The notes: generated by a model from the sequence alone, not told the origin. A stretch of 64,000 nucleotides of DNA from Sorangium cellulosum (GCF_004135735.1 NZ_CP012670.1:4609501-4673500), one strand, 5' to 3'. Counted from the stretch's first letter, positions 1 to 11,331 are shown. Program-made: numbers and translations.

Positions 1-611
1 TGACAGCCGAGGCACGTGCCGTCGTACGTGCGGGCGATCGCGACCGGCCTGCGCTGCCGGATCGACTCGTAGCGGCGGTACAGGACGGGCGGCAGCTTGC
101 CGACCACCTGCTGGCGCGCCTCGGCGCGCTGGCCGCGCTCGGCCTGGAGCGCCTCCAGCGACGCCTGCGTCCCCGGCGCGCTGCCGTCGATCGCCCCGGA
201 GAGCTCGACGCGCTTCGCCTCCGCCTGCGCGATCGCCGAGCGCGCGCCCTCGGCGGCCGAGCTCAGGCGCTCGATCTCTTCCTCGCGATCGCGGTGCAGC
301 TTGCGCAGCTCCTCGATCTCGCGCTGCGCCGCGTTCGACTCGCGCTCGTTCCGGGAGCGCTGCAGCTTCTCCCTCGAGCGCTCGATCTGGCTGGCCATCT
401 GGCGGGACTCGACGACGAGCTCGGAGCGCGTCTTCTCCATCGCCGCCAGGGTCTCCCGATCGCTCGTCAGCCGCTCTTCCAGCCGCTTCAGCTCGGACCG
501 CATCCCCTCCAGGCTGCTTCGCTGTCTGTCGAGCTGCTCATCGATGCGGCGGATCTCGGTGTCGATGGCCGACAGCTCTTCGAGGAATGCGATCTGCTCG
601 CGGATGCTCAC
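1..611 (-). CDS. C4-type zinc-ribbon coiled-coil protein (3' end outside window)
   Basis: The 203 visible residues are a long charged coiled coil (heptad-rich, many E/R/K/Q) followed, at the window edge, by the first CxxC knuckle (T-C-L-G-C) of a C-terminal zinc ribbon. This is the layout of the COG1579 / zf-RING_7 family, predicted nucleic-acid-associated proteins of unclear function. I chose the GTG start at 609-611 because AGGAG- and AGGAAG-like sequences lie just upstream and the coiled coil begins at once (SIREQIAFLEELSAID). The gene starts 35 bp downstream of the tRNA on the same strand, so the two may share a transcript. The second half of the zinc site is beyond base 1. Family assignment is good; function is not known. 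Confidence 0.8.
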   Translation of the reverse strand, partial: MSIREQIAFLEELSAIDTEIRRIDEQLDRQRSSLEGMRSELKRLEERLTSDRETLAAMEKTRSELVVESRQMASQIERSREKLQRSRNERESNAAQREIEELRKLHRDREEEIERLSSAAEGARSAIAQAEAKRVELSGAIDGSAPGTQASLEALQAERGQRAEARQQVVGKLPPVLYRRYESIRQRRPVAIARTYDGTCLGC

Positions 612-646
612 GTGCTTCCTTGTCTCCTTGTGTTCCGTAGCTTTCG

Positions 647-720
647 TGGGCCCACCTGGACTCGAACCAGGAACAGCCCGGTTATGAGCCGGGGGCTCTG
701 ACCGATTGAGCTATAGGCCC
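647..720 (-). tRNA. tRNA-Ile2 (CAT anticodon, lysidine type)
   Basis: Read on the minus strand the sequence folds as a complete cloverleaf: 7-bp acceptor GGGCCTA/TGGGCCC with one G-U pair, D arm GCTC/GAGC, anticodon stem CCCGG/CCGGG with loop CTCATAA, 5-nt variable region, T arm CCTGG-TTCGAGT-CCAGG, discriminator A. The 3' CCA is not encoded. CAT could mean Met, but the bacterial Ile2 species read by TilS has the CTCATAA loop on a G/C-rich stem as here, and the initiator feature of three G-C pairs with a mismatched 1-72 pair is absent (G1-C72 is paired). An elongator tRNA-Met is the main alternative. Confidence 0.88.
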
Positions 721-915
721 TGATGCAGGCGGCGACACCCCGATCGGGGCGGCCGACTGAAGCATCGGCGGACAACGTAGTCCAAGCCGCGCGGAGTTGG
801 AAGGGGAGCGGTTCGGGTGGCACGTCTCCCACGCGGCGCCGGCGTGACCCCGGCGCGGCGGCGCCTGCTCCGGCGCTCTCGCCGGACGCCGCGGCCTCGC
901 CCGGGCCCACGTCCC

Positions 916-1908
916 TCACGGACCCTGCCGTCCGCCCGGATCGGCCATCGGGCTGCGGCGCGGGATGCGGGCCGTCCGCTCGGCGGGGGTCACGGCCTTG
1001 CTTCCGTCGAGCGTGTCGGAGCAGCACCGGAAGCCGACCTGGTAGAACCGGAACCACCGGTTGTGCGTCGAGGTGATCGGGCGGCACCTCGAGCGGATGG
1101 GCCCCCAGTAGCCCCCCTTCAACGTCGAGCGGAACGGCTTTTCGTCCAGGTTGCCGAGCTCGTTGTGGACCCACTCGTCGACGTTGCCGGTCATGTCGCG
1201 GACGCCGAAGGGGCTCACGCACCGCTGCATCTCCCCGGACGCGACCCGTCGATCCAGCCGCTCGACCTCCGCGGAGATCTTCCACGGGTCCGAGAACGTC
1301 TCGAGCGCGGGCATCGAGATCTTCCTGTCGATGTTGCAGGCGTCGGGGTCGCGCGCGGTCCCGTAAGGATAGGGCCACATCTGCGGGCCCTCGCACGCGA
1401 ACTCCCACTCCTCGACGGTGCAGAGCCGCTTGCCCTCGACCTCGCAGGCGCGCTTCGCCTCCAGCCAGCTCACCATCACCACCGGGACGACGCCCTCGAT
1501 GTTCGGGTACTCGAACACGTCGATGCAGTAGCGCCGGCGCTGGAGGCGCCCCTCGCAGAGGACCTCGGGCTCGAACCGCGCGCAGATGTCCTTCTCCTCG
1601 TCGATGTAGGCGGCGCAGTGGTGCCCGACGTAGGGGCAATAGATGCCGTCGACGAGCACCATGCCCGCGCGGCACGCGGTGGCGCTCGCGGGGTTGACGC
1701 GCACGTACTCGGGCAGCGGCGGGCGCGGCGGAGCGACGAGCGCGGGGGGGGGCGGCGCGGGCTCCGGCGGCGCGACGCTCGCCGCGGGCGAGCGCGCGCT
1801 CGCCCCGGAGGCCGGCTCCGGCGGCCTGCGGAGCCGGGGGGCGAAGAGCAGCGCGCTCACCAGCGCGGCGACGGCGAGGGCGGCGAGGAAGGCGATGCGC
1901 TCGCGCAT
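916..1908 (-). CDS. SUMF1/FGE-like domain protein, membrane-anchored (copy 2 of tandem pair)
   Basis: 330 aa: a hydrophobic N-terminal segment (residues 4-24), a Pro/Ala linker to about 60, a Cys-rich lead-in, then a formylglycine-generating-enzyme-like (C-type-lectin-fold) domain with the signatures GNVDEWVHNELGN, GGYWGP and FYQVGFRCC. In genuine FGE two cysteines follow the GGS motif; here the first position is Pro (GGYWGP) and only the second Cys (SRC) remains, so sulfatase-activating chemistry is unlikely. The domain probably sits outside the cytoplasmic membrane. The ATG lies 1 bp after the stop of the paralogous upstream gene, indicating translational coupling and tandem duplication. 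Substrate unknown. Confidence 0.8.
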   Translation of the reverse strand: MRERIAFLAALAVAALVSALLFAPRLRRPPEPASGASARSPAASVAPPEPAPPPPALVAPPRPPLPEYVRVNPASATACRAGMVLVDGIYCPYVGHHCAAYIDEEKDICARFEPEVLCEGRLQRRRYCIDVFEYPNIEGVVPVVMVSWLEAKRACEVEGKRLCTVEEWEFACEGPQMWPYPYGTARDPDACNIDRKISMPALETFSDPWKISAEVERLDRRVASGEMQRCVSPFGVRDMTGNVDEWVHNELGNLDEKPFRSTLKGGYWGPIRSRCRPITSTHNRWFRFYQVGFRCCSDTLDGSKAVTPAERTARIPRRSPMADPGGRQGP

Positions 1909-1909
1909 G

Positions 1910-2995
1910 TCAGTCGTACACGCCGCCCTTCTCGCGAGCGCGCTCGCGGTCGCGCTCGATGAACGGCCGCGGCGGCGGGGTATGGACGCCGTCGATCGTG
2001 TCCGCGCAGCAGCGGAAGCCCGCCTGGTAGAACCGGAACGTCGGCCCGTGCCCCGCGGTCGTGAGGCGGCAGGTGTTGCGCACGGGCCCCCAGTAGCCGC
2101 CGTTCAGCGTGGCCGGGCGCGACGTCTCCGGATCGTCGGCGAGGTTGTCCGTCCACTCGTCGACGTTGCCGGAGAGATCGTACGCCCCGTAGGCGCTGAC
2201 GCAGTTCGGGTGCGACCCGATCGGATCGGCCTGCCATAGCCGGGCGATCTCGTCCTCGCGGGTCGACTCGTCCATGATCGCGCCGAGGTCGAACGCGATC
2301 GCGGCGCGATCGATGTTGCAGGGGCTGGGGGTGCGCACGAACCCCCAAGGATAAGGCAGGCGCTTCGGCCCCTCGCAAGCCAGGATCCACTCGGAGCGCC
2401 GGCAGAGCCGCCTGCCGATCGACGCGCAGAGCGCCTTCGCCTCGTACCAGTCGACGTAGACGCGCGGGAGCTCGCCGACGCGGTTCGGCCACTCGTGGCG
2501 ATCGATGCAGAACCGCCGGAAATCCGTGCGCCCACGGCAGCGCTGGCCGCGCGCGTACTCGGCGCACCCGTGGCCGACCCCCTCGGTCCCCCGGAGGCAG
2601 ACATACGGGAGAGCCGGGCAGAAATCGCCCTCCACGAGCGTCATGTCGGGCGGACACGCGGCGAGCGCCACCGGATCGGCCGCGAAGCGATCGACGACCT
2701 GGGCGACGACCTGGGCGACGACCCGGGCCGCGGAGGCCGGCGGGCGCGCGCCGCCGGGCGCCGGCGCCGGAGGGCTCGCGCCCCGAGGGGGCGCGGCCGC
2801 CTCCGCCGCGCGAGCGGCCGTTCCGGGCGCTGGCGCGGGGCGCGCCGACCCCGCGGGCTCCGCGGAACGCTGCGCGGCACGACCGGCCTCCAGCGGCTCC
2901 GGCGCGGCGGGCCGCGCGAGCAGCGCGCCCACCTCGGGGGCGTACCGTGCGACGAGCGCGACCGCGCCGAGCGCGACGCCGGCGCCCATCGCCAT
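1910..2995 (-). CDS. SUMF1/FGE-like domain protein, membrane-anchored (copy 1 of tandem pair)
   Basis: 361 aa from the ATG at 2993-2995, preferred because GAGGAG lies 7 nt upstream; a GTG at 3022 would add nine residues but has no well-spaced ribosome site. A hydrophobic anchor (about residues 2-24) precedes an Ala/Pro linker containing a short VAQVVAQVV repeat coded by 12-bp DNA repeats near 2690-2730. The Cys-rich segment and SUMF1-like domain follow (GNVDEWTDN, GGYWGPVRNTC, FYQAGFRCC). Like its neighbour it lacks the first catalytic Cys of FGE. The two proteins align along their length and are clearly a tandem duplication. Likely an extracytoplasmic protein; no substrate can be inferred. 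Confidence 0.8.
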   Translation of the reverse strand: MAMGAGVALGAVALVARYAPEVGALLARPAAPEPLEAGRAAQRSAEPAGSARPAPAPGTAARAAEAAAPPRGASPPAPAPGGARPPASAARVVAQVVAQVVDRFAADPVALAACPPDMTLVEGDFCPALPYVCLRGTEGVGHGCAEYARGQRCRGRTDFRRFCIDRHEWPNRVGELPRVYVDWYEAKALCASIGRRLCRRSEWILACEGPKRLPYPWGFVRTPSPCNIDRAAIAFDLGAIMDESTREDEIARLWQADPIGSHPNCVSAYGAYDLSGNVDEWTDNLADDPETSRPATLNGGYWGPVRNTCRLTTAGHGPTFRFYQAGFRCCADTIDGVHTPPPRPFIERDRERAREKGGVYD

Positions 2996-3156
2996 CAGAA
3001 CACTCCTCGCGCGCGCTTTCACATCACCCCGCGCGCCCCGTCATAGTCCAGCTCGCAGCGCAGCGCGGTGAGAAGAATTGCAGGACATCCGGAAGACCAC
3101 GTCCGCCGCGCCGCGCTCCGCGCCGCCCCCGCCACGGGCGACGGCGAGCGCGCGGG

Positions 3157-3189
3157 GGGAACGATGGGGGACGATGGGGGGACGATGGC
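3157..3189 (+). repeat. Short imperfect tandem repeat upstream of uvrA
   Basis: Three consecutive G-run/acgat units (ggggaacgat, gggggacgat, ggggggacgat) lie 65-95 bp before the uvrA start. They are purine-rich on the plus strand. Whether they act in uvrA expression is unknown; no LexA-type box was recognised in the 3023-3252 interval. Confidence 0.6.
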
Positions 3190-3252
3190 GAGGCGGCGAG
3201 CAGGTGCGCCGCCCCGCCCGCTCCCGTGTGTGATAGCTCTCCGGTTCCCCCT

Positions 3253-6204
<2,952 letters not shown>

Positions 6205-6208
6205 CAGC

Positions 6209-6266
6209 ACGGGCGTGGGCTCGCCCGGTCCGCGTCACGCGGACCGAAGGCGGGCGCGCACGCCCG
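6209..6266 (+). terminator. Probable uvrA terminator (cluster of GC hairpins)
   Basis: Right after the uvrA stop are three small inverted repeats. The clearest is a perfect 8-bp stem with a 3-nt loop (GGTCCGCG-tca-CGCGGACC, 6227-6245); it is flanked by CGGGCG/CGCCCG hairpins at 6209-6227 and 6250-6266. No T-run follows, which is common in GC-rich genomes. Confidence 0.6.
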
Positions 6267-6290
6267 ACGACGCAGAGGCTCCGTCGCGCA

Positions 6291-6317
6291 GGGAGGCCCC
6301 CGAGAGGAGGCCTCCTC
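6291..6317 (-). terminator. Probable terminator of the dksA-like gene
   Basis: A 7-bp stem GGAGGCC/GGCCTCC with a 10-nt loop begins 14 bp beyond the stop of the minus-strand DksA-like gene; it overlaps a perfect 14-bp palindrome (GAGGAGGCCTCCTC, 6304-6317). It lies in the convergent gap with uvrA. Confidence 0.5.
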
Positions 6318-6330
6318 GCGCAGCGCAGCG

Positions 6331-6693
6331 TCAGCCGTAGTCCTTCTCGACCCTCTCCTGGTCCTCCTTGCAGCGGATGCAGAGGGTCGTCTCGGGGCGC
6401 GCCTCGAGGCGCTTCACCGAGATCTCCTCCTCGCACTCCTCGCACTTGCCGAAGGTGCCGTCCTCGATCTTCAGCAGGGCCTTGTGGATCTTGTCGAGGA
6501 ACGACTTCTCGCGGCCCCGGAGGCGGAACGTGAACGACTGGAGGTACTCGCTCGACGCGAGATCCATCTCGTCCGGGAGATCGTTCGCGTCGAGCATCAT
6601 GTCTTCGGTCAGCGTTTGCCTGGCCTTCTTGACGATCTCGTCACGCTTCGTCTCAAGCAGGGTCTTGAACTTTTTCAGCTGGGCCTTGTTCAT
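6331..6693 (-). CDS. DksA/TraR-family RNA polymerase secondary-channel factor
   Basis: 120 aa. DksA-family proteins insert a coiled coil into the RNA polymerase secondary channel and, with (p)ppGpp, reset transcription of ribosomal and biosynthetic genes. Seen here: an N-terminal coiled coil, the acidic tip motif D-x-x-D-x-A as DEMDLA (D41, D44, A46), and a C-terminal zinc finger C84-x2-C87-x17-C105-x2-C108. With both tip acids and all four cysteines it should be functional. The ATG at 6691-6693 has GAGAGG five bases upstream. It is monocistronic, faces uvrA, and is preceded by a strong predicted sigma70 promoter. Shorter than E. coli DksA (151 aa), typical of delta-proteobacterial homologues. 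Confidence 0.92.
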   Translation of the reverse strand: MNKAQLKKFKTLLETKRDEIVKKARQTLTEDMMLDANDLPDEMDLASSEYLQSFTFRLRGREKSFLDKIHKALLKIEDGTFGKCEECEEEISVKRLEARPETTLCIRCKEDQERVEKDYG

Positions 6694-7142
6694 AGGTCCT
6701 CTCGCGTCGAATGCGCCGTCCGGCGCTGCCGTCTGAGCTCCCCTGGCGCATGCAAGCCGCGGGGCGCTGACCCCTTGCTGCGGGACAGGGCTAAGAGCTC
6801 CGCGACATGTCCGGAGAGGCCAGATAGCCCCCGAAATTGCGAGGCGCGGGATTCTAGTCGTGGATACCGCCCCGGTCAACGCGCCTCGACCGTGCCGCGC
6901 CACCGCGCCGTCACCGAGCGCAGCCTTCGTCCGTGCGAGATCGCCGCACCCTGGCGCTCGCTGAGCGCATGGCCGCGACGGCGCGCCCGCTGCGGCATCG
7001 GTGTCAGGAGAGGTTGGAAAGAGTCCGCAGGCACGCCCCGATTGGCCGGAAAGGGCGGCCTTTTTGGCCTCGAACAGGCATGCTCACGCAAGAGCTTGCC
7101 GGAAATGAGACGCAGCGGACGGTTTGACGAAAGAAAGCTCAC
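6694..7142. other. Divergent intergenic region between dksA-like and NUDIX genes
   Basis: 449 bp with no credible gene. It carries the dksA-side promoter described separately and, on the plus side, a stretch of unusually low GC just before the NUDIX start (7100-7170, with runs such as gacgaaagaaag and aaatttat). No further RNA or repeat was recognised. Confidence 0.6.
6851..6879 (-). promoter_or_regulatory. Predicted sigma70 promoter for the dksA-like gene
   Basis: On the minus strand TTGACC (6874-6879) and TAGAAT (6851-6856) are separated by exactly 17 bp, matching the housekeeping consensus at five of six and five of six bases. Such boxes stand out in DNA of this GC content. The implied transcript would have a 5' leader of about 150 nt before the ATG at 6693. 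Confidence 0.65.
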
Positions 7143-8129
7143 GTGGAACAAATTTATCCCATATTGCTGGATTTCGATCAGAACCGAAGCCCGCTCCCAC
7201 CTCGTGATGCCGCCACGGTGATCATCCTCCGTGATGGTCCTTCGGGGCTGGAGGTGTTCTGCGTTCGCCGCCACGCGAGCTCGAGCTTCCTGGGGGGCGC
7301 GGTGGTGTTCCCTGGGGGGAAGGTGGACGCACAGGACGGCGCGGAAGTCTGGAGGGATCGGGCGACCGAACCGCGGGCGCGCGTCGCCGCGTTCGCGACC
7401 GACGCGATGCCGGCCCGGGCGCTGTGCGTGGCCGCGTGCCGCGAGACGCTGGAGGAGGGGGCCATCCTTCCGGTCGATCCGCCGGCGTCCGGCGACGAGG
7501 TCGACGCCATCGGGAGGGAGCTCGCCGCCGGGGCGCCGCTCGATGCCGTCCTCCGGCGACGTGGCCTGAAGCTCGCTCTCGCGGAGCTCGTCCCATGGGC
7601 TCGATGGATCACGCCCGCCGCCGAGTCGCGCCGCTTCGACGCCCGCTTCTTCCTGCTGCCGCTGCCGCCCGGCCAGGTGGGCCGACACGACGGGCGCGAG
7701 ACGACGATGAGCCTCTGGGCCGCGCCGTCGGAGGTCCTGGAGCGCGCCGCGCATGGCGAGTTCTTTCTCGCTCCGCCGACTTCACGCACGCTGGAGCTCC
7801 TCTCCGGGGTCGCGGACGTGCGCAGCGCCGTGGCGCTCTCGGAGCGCCAGTCGCTCCTGCCGATCTGCCCGCGCTTCGTCCCGGGCGACGGCGCGGCGCC
7901 GCCGTACCTGGCGCTGCCGGGCGACCCTTCGCACGAGATCCGCGAGCGGCGCACGGCGGGGCCGACCCGTTATGTCCTGCGCGACGGCCGCTTCATCGCG
8001 GAAGAGTGCTGCGCGCATGGATCCCCGATCCACATCAAACAGGAACGAGACACCGGATCGACGACCCGCTTCGACGCCCCCCCGGACGAAGCCCCCTCCG
8101 TACCGGCGACGCCTGATCTCGAGGAGTGA
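7143..8129 (+). CDS. NUDIX hydrolase, NUDT19-like
   Basis: 328 aa. NUDIX enzymes hydrolyse nucleoside diphosphates linked to another moiety (NDP-sugars, CoA derivatives, NAD). The fold starts at AATVIILRDGPSGLEVFCVRR; the Nudix box is split, with GGAVVFPGGKVD at about 51-62 and the catalytic RETLEEGA at about 100-107, separated by an insertion of about 40 residues. A split box of this kind is known in the eukaryotic NUDT19 (CoA-pyrophosphatase) branch, so a CoA or acyl-CoA substrate is plausible but unproven. The GTG start at 7143 is the only convenient start before the fold and has a weak ribosome site. The stop is 3 bp before the next gene, implying an operon. Confidence 0.82.
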   Translation: MEQIYPILLDFDQNRSPLPPRDAATVIILRDGPSGLEVFCVRRHASSSFLGGAVVFPGGKVDAQDGAEVWRDRATEPRARVAAFATDAMPARALCVAACRETLEEGAILPVDPPASGDEVDAIGRELAAGAPLDAVLRRRGLKLALAELVPWARWITPAAESRRFDARFFLLPLPPGQVGRHDGRETTMSLWAAPSEVLERAAHGEFFLAPPTSRTLELLSGVADVRSAVALSERQSLLPICPRFVPGDGAAPPYLALPGDPSHEIRERRTAGPTRYVLRDGRFIAEECCAHGSPIHIKQERDTGSTTRFDAPPDEAPSVPATPDLEE

Positions 8130-8132
8130 GCC

Positions 8133-8720
8133 ATGGAAACGAACCCGAAAGAGAACACGACGCAGCCCGAGCTGTTCACCGCGAGCGACGTCGCGCGCTT
8201 CTGCCAGGTGGACCTCAAGACCATCCACAACTGGGCTGACAAGGGGGAAATCCGTCACTTCCGGACCCCCGGACGGCACCTCCGCTTCCGGCGGCTGGAC
8301 GTGCTCGATTTCCTCCGGAAGTACGGCTACCCGATCCCGGAGATCCTCCGGATGGGGAAGCCTAAGGTCGTCGTGGTCGATGACGACCCCGCCGTCCTCG
8401 CCGCGCTCCGCAAGACGCTCTCGCGGAGGTTCGACCTGACGACGTTCCAGGATCCGTTCGACGCCCTGGTCGCCGTGGGCAACATCCAGCCCGACGCGCT
8501 GATCCTCGACGTCATGATGCCGGGGCTCGACGGCGTGCGCTGCCTGGAGCGCCTCCGGTCCATCGACGCGACCTCGCACATCCGCTGCATCGTGTACTCG
8601 AACCACGAGGACATGAAGAAGAACGCGACCGAGGCCGGCGCCTACGACTTCATCAAGAAGGGCGAGGCCGGCGAGCTGCGCGACTCGCTCGAGCGGCTGA
8701 TGGGCCTGGAGCGAGGCTGA
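8133..8720 (+). CDS. Excisionase-type HTH fused to a response-regulator receiver domain
   Basis: 195 aa. Residues 14-62 are a MerR/excisionase-like winged helix (FTASDVARFCQVDLKTIHNW, then a basic RTPGRHLRFRR wing). Residues 77-193 are a receiver domain with acidic pocket D83-D85, phospho-acceptor D126 (LILDVMMPG), S156 and K175/K176. The order is reversed relative to common regulators, where the receiver is N-terminal. The family resembles BldC-like small DNA-binding domains joined to CheY-like modules. It probably binds DNA under control of phosphorylation by an unlinked kinase; no histidine kinase is nearby. It follows the NUDIX gene by 3 bp. ATG at 8133. Confidence 0.88.
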   Translation: METNPKENTTQPELFTASDVARFCQVDLKTIHNWADKGEIRHFRTPGRHLRFRRLDVLDFLRKYGYPIPEILRMGKPKVVVVDDDPAVLAALRKTLSRRFDLTTFQDPFDALVAVGNIQPDALILDVMMPGLDGVRCLERLRSIDATSHIRCIVYSNHEDMKKNATEAGAYDFIKKGEAGELRDSLERLMGLERG

Positions 8721-8760
8721 GCCGCGCGGCGGCGACGCCCGCCGCGGGCCCGCCTCGCCC

Positions 8761-10680
8761 TCACTTGCCCTCGCGGTAAGCGCGGATCGCGTTCACGATG
8801 GCGTCCGCCATCTTCTGCCGGAAATCGGCGGTGGCGAGGCGGGCCTCGTCCTCGGGGTTCGAGATGAACGCGGTCTCGAACAGCGCGGCCGGCATGTCGG
8901 CGCCCGCGAGGACGAAGAAGCCCGCGCCCTTGACGCCCTGGTCCTTCGTGTCGGGGTAGCGGGGCGCGAGCGAGGCGAGCGACGCCCGCTGGAGGAGCTC
9001 GGCGAAGTGGCGCGAGCGGGCCGCCATGTCGCCGACGTTGAGGTTCGACAGGATCGCCTCCACCTCGAGGCGCGCGCCGGGATCGCCGGGGCCCGCGCCC
9101 TGCCCTGCCCTCCCGGCGCGGGCCGCGTTCTCTCGCGCCGCGAGCGCGGCCGAGGTCGACTCGGGGTCGCGGGACGCGGCGAGCGAGAACGTCTGGACGC
9201 CGCGGGCGCGGCCGTTGTCGCTCGCGTTGCAGTGGATCGACACGAACAGATCGGCGTGGAAGGCGTTGGCGCGCGCGGTGCGGAGCTCCAGCGGGACGTA
9301 GACGTCGCTGTCGCGGGTGAGCAGCGTCTCGATCTTGAGCTCGCGCGCGAGCAGCGGGGCGACGCGGTGGGCCACGTCGAGCGTCACGTCCTTCTCCTTC
9401 AGCCCGGTGGGGCCGACCGCGCCGGTGTCGTTGCCGCCGTGCCCCGGGTCGATCGCGACGCGCCGCACCTCGCGCTCGCCGCCGGGCCGGCCCTCGTCGT
9501 CGCGGACCGGGGGGCGGGTGCTCACGTCGATGACGATCCGGAACGGATCGGGCAGGTAGAAGATGCGGCGGTAGAGGTCGGCGGCGAGATCGAGGACGAC
9601 CCGCGTCCCCTTCGGCTGCACGCCGACGCGCACCCGCCGGAGGACGCCGCCGACCTCGATCTCCCGCGCGACGCCGCGCGACGTCGCCCCGGCGATGTCG
9701 ACGAAGACGCGGGCGTCCTTGCCGGCGGCCTCGTCCGCCGGGAGCGTGCCGACCTCGAAGGTCGTCGGCGCGGAGAGCGCGACGACGACGCGCGCGCCCT
9801 TGTCCGAGCCGTGCCGCTCGATGCCGGTGATCTTCACCGCGCCGGGCGGCGCGGCGGGCGCCCGGGGCGCGACGACGAGATCGCGGGCGGCGCCCTCGCT
9901 CGTCACCTGCACCGGCGCGGCGCTCGCGGCGCTCGCCGGCGCGGCCGACGAGCCAGGCACGGTGCCCGTCGCGAGCGCGAGCGCGATGCCCTCGACGCGG
10001 TGCCCTTCGTGCTCCAGCGCCCGCAGCGCGTCCCCGCTGGGCCGGTAGGCGGCCGCCTGCGCCAGCGCGACCGCGATCGCGCCGAGGCACGGCGACCGCG
10101 ACGGCGGCGCGCCGCCGGACGGCGCGGGCGCGGCGAGGGCCGCGTAGCGCCGCGAGACCAGGTAGAGCTCGCGGTACGCGACCGCGGCGTCGCGGGCGAG
10201 CTCGCCGGCGAGCAGCGCGCGGCGGCGGTCGGCCTGGCACGCGCGCTCGACGCCGGCGGGCTCGGACGAGGCGCGGAAGGCGGTCGCCGCGGCGCCGTAG
10301 AGCTCCATCGCCTCGCGCGCGTCGGTGGCCGCGTGATCGAGGCGGAAGAGCCGAACGCGCAGGTCGCCGGCGAGCTCCGCCAGCGAGGCCGCCTGCGCCG
10401 GCGCGCCCGCCCGCGCCGACGCGATCGCGACCGCATCGGCGAGGGCGACCGTCTCCGCGCGCGACGGCAGCAGCGCGCCCGGATCGAGCAGCGCGGCGGC
10501 GCGCTGCTCGTCGGAGATCGCGGCGCTCGGGGCCGGCGCGCCGCCCTGGTCGCCGCACCCGGAGGTGTGCACGGCCACCGTGAAAAGCGCGACCATCGCG
10601 AGGGCCGGGGCGTTACGATGCGGCTGTGCCGCGCGGGGCTGCCGCCCGCGCGCCGGGGCAGCCCCGCGCGCCGGGCCCAT
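8761..10680 (-). CDS. N-acetylmuramoyl-L-alanine amidase with AMIN domain, lipoprotein
   Basis: 639 aa. It cleaves the amide bond between MurNAc and the stem peptide for septal or envelope remodelling. The N-terminus has a basic region, a hydrophobic stretch (APALAMVALFTVAV) and a lipobox-like HTSGC, suggesting a lipoprotein. A helical Ala-rich region follows, then an AMIN domain (about 260-370, KITGIERHGSDKGARVVVAL), and a C-terminal Amidase_3 domain with zinc ligands in IDPGHGG (about 408), a Glu in TGLKEKD, SIHCNAS (about 480) and the catalytic Glu in ETAFISNPEDE (about 598). The ATG at 10680 has GGGAAG upstream; a GTG at 10704 is possible but abuts the divergent gene. The long N-terminal region beyond AmiC homologues has no recognised domain. 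Confidence 0.88.
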   Translation of the reverse strand: MGPARGAAPARGRQPRAAQPHRNAPALAMVALFTVAVHTSGCGDQGGAPAPSAAISDEQRAAALLDPGALLPSRAETVALADAVAIASARAGAPAQAASLAELAGDLRVRLFRLDHAATDAREAMELYGAAATAFRASSEPAGVERACQADRRRALLAGELARDAAVAYRELYLVSRRYAALAAPAPSGGAPPSRSPCLGAIAVALAQAAAYRPSGDALRALEHEGHRVEGIALALATGTVPGSSAAPASAASAAPVQVTSEGAARDLVVAPRAPAAPPGAVKITGIERHGSDKGARVVVALSAPTTFEVGTLPADEAAGKDARVFVDIAGATSRGVAREIEVGGVLRRVRVGVQPKGTRVVLDLAADLYRRIFYLPDPFRIVIDVSTRPPVRDDEGRPGGEREVRRVAIDPGHGGNDTGAVGPTGLKEKDVTLDVAHRVAPLLARELKIETLLTRDSDVYVPLELRTARANAFHADLFVSIHCNASDNGRARGVQTFSLAASRDPESTSAALAARENAARAGRAGQGAGPGDPGARLEVEAILSNLNVGDMAARSRHFAELLQRASLASLAPRYPDTKDQGVKGAGFFVLAGADMPAALFETAFISNPEDEARLATADFRQKMADAIVNAIRAYREGK

Positions 10681-10704
10681 GGCGATGCTTCCCGGAGGTT
10701 TCAC

Positions 10705-11205
10705 GTGCCCGACCTCACGCCCACTTCATCCACAGAACCCCTCTACGCGGATCGTGCGTCGGGGGAGAGGTTTGCCGACGCGAGGAGCATGGTCAACGCG
10801 TATCTCGCCCGGTACGCCGCAGGATCTCGGGGCGAGGGAGGCGCGTCGCGCGGAGGCGGCGCGAGCGCGCTCGATGAGGCGGGCTACGCGCAGCTAAAGC
10901 ACGGGAGCGCGACCATCGGCGTCAACGTGCTCGAGGCCCAGGGCGTCCTGATGATCTTCTCCCCCATCATGGCCGTCCCGCGGAGCGGGCGCGAGGCGCT
11001 CTACCGGCGGCTGCTGGAGCTCAGCTTCATCGCGACCTCCGACGCCGCCTTCGCGATCGACAAGGCGCGCAACGAGGTGGTGGTGCGCTGCCTGCGGAGG
11101 TTGAGCGCGCTCGACTACGAGGAGTTCGAGGACCTCGTGGCGACGGTGAGCCAGGTCGCCGACACCTGGGATGACGCGTTGCTGCGCGAGTTCCACGGCG
11201 GATAA
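10705..11205 (+). CDS. YbjN-like / type III chaperone-fold protein
   Basis: 166 aa; GTG start at 10705 with a strong GGAGG six bases upstream. After a short disordered Gly/Ser segment (about 40-55) the rest has the alpha-beta pattern of the YbjN / CesT-like fold: VLMIFSPIMAVP strand pair, RRLLELSF helix, ATSDAAFAIDKARNEVVVRC hairpin, and a final acidic helix. YbjN-type proteins are small cytosolic factors of poorly defined, probably chaperone-like, role. It is divergent from the amidase, with starts only 24 bp apart, so the two may share a control region. Assignment rests on fold pattern only. Confidence 0.65.
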   Translation: MPDLTPTSSTEPLYADRASGERFADARSMVNAYLARYAAGSRGEGGASRGGGASALDEAGYAQLKHGSATIGVNVLEAQGVLMIFSPIMAVPRSGREALYRRLLELSFIATSDAAFAIDKARNEVVVRCLRRLSALDYEEFEDLVATVSQVADTWDDALLREFHGG

Positions 11206-11331
11206 GCCATCCGGGCCCTCGCCGGCGCACCTTGGCCGCGGTGCGCCGGGCGCGCGTGGCCGCCGGCAGGACGCGCGGCCAGGTCGCGAGATTGCGGTGC
11301 GCCAGATGCGAATGATAAGTTCCTCACGGCA

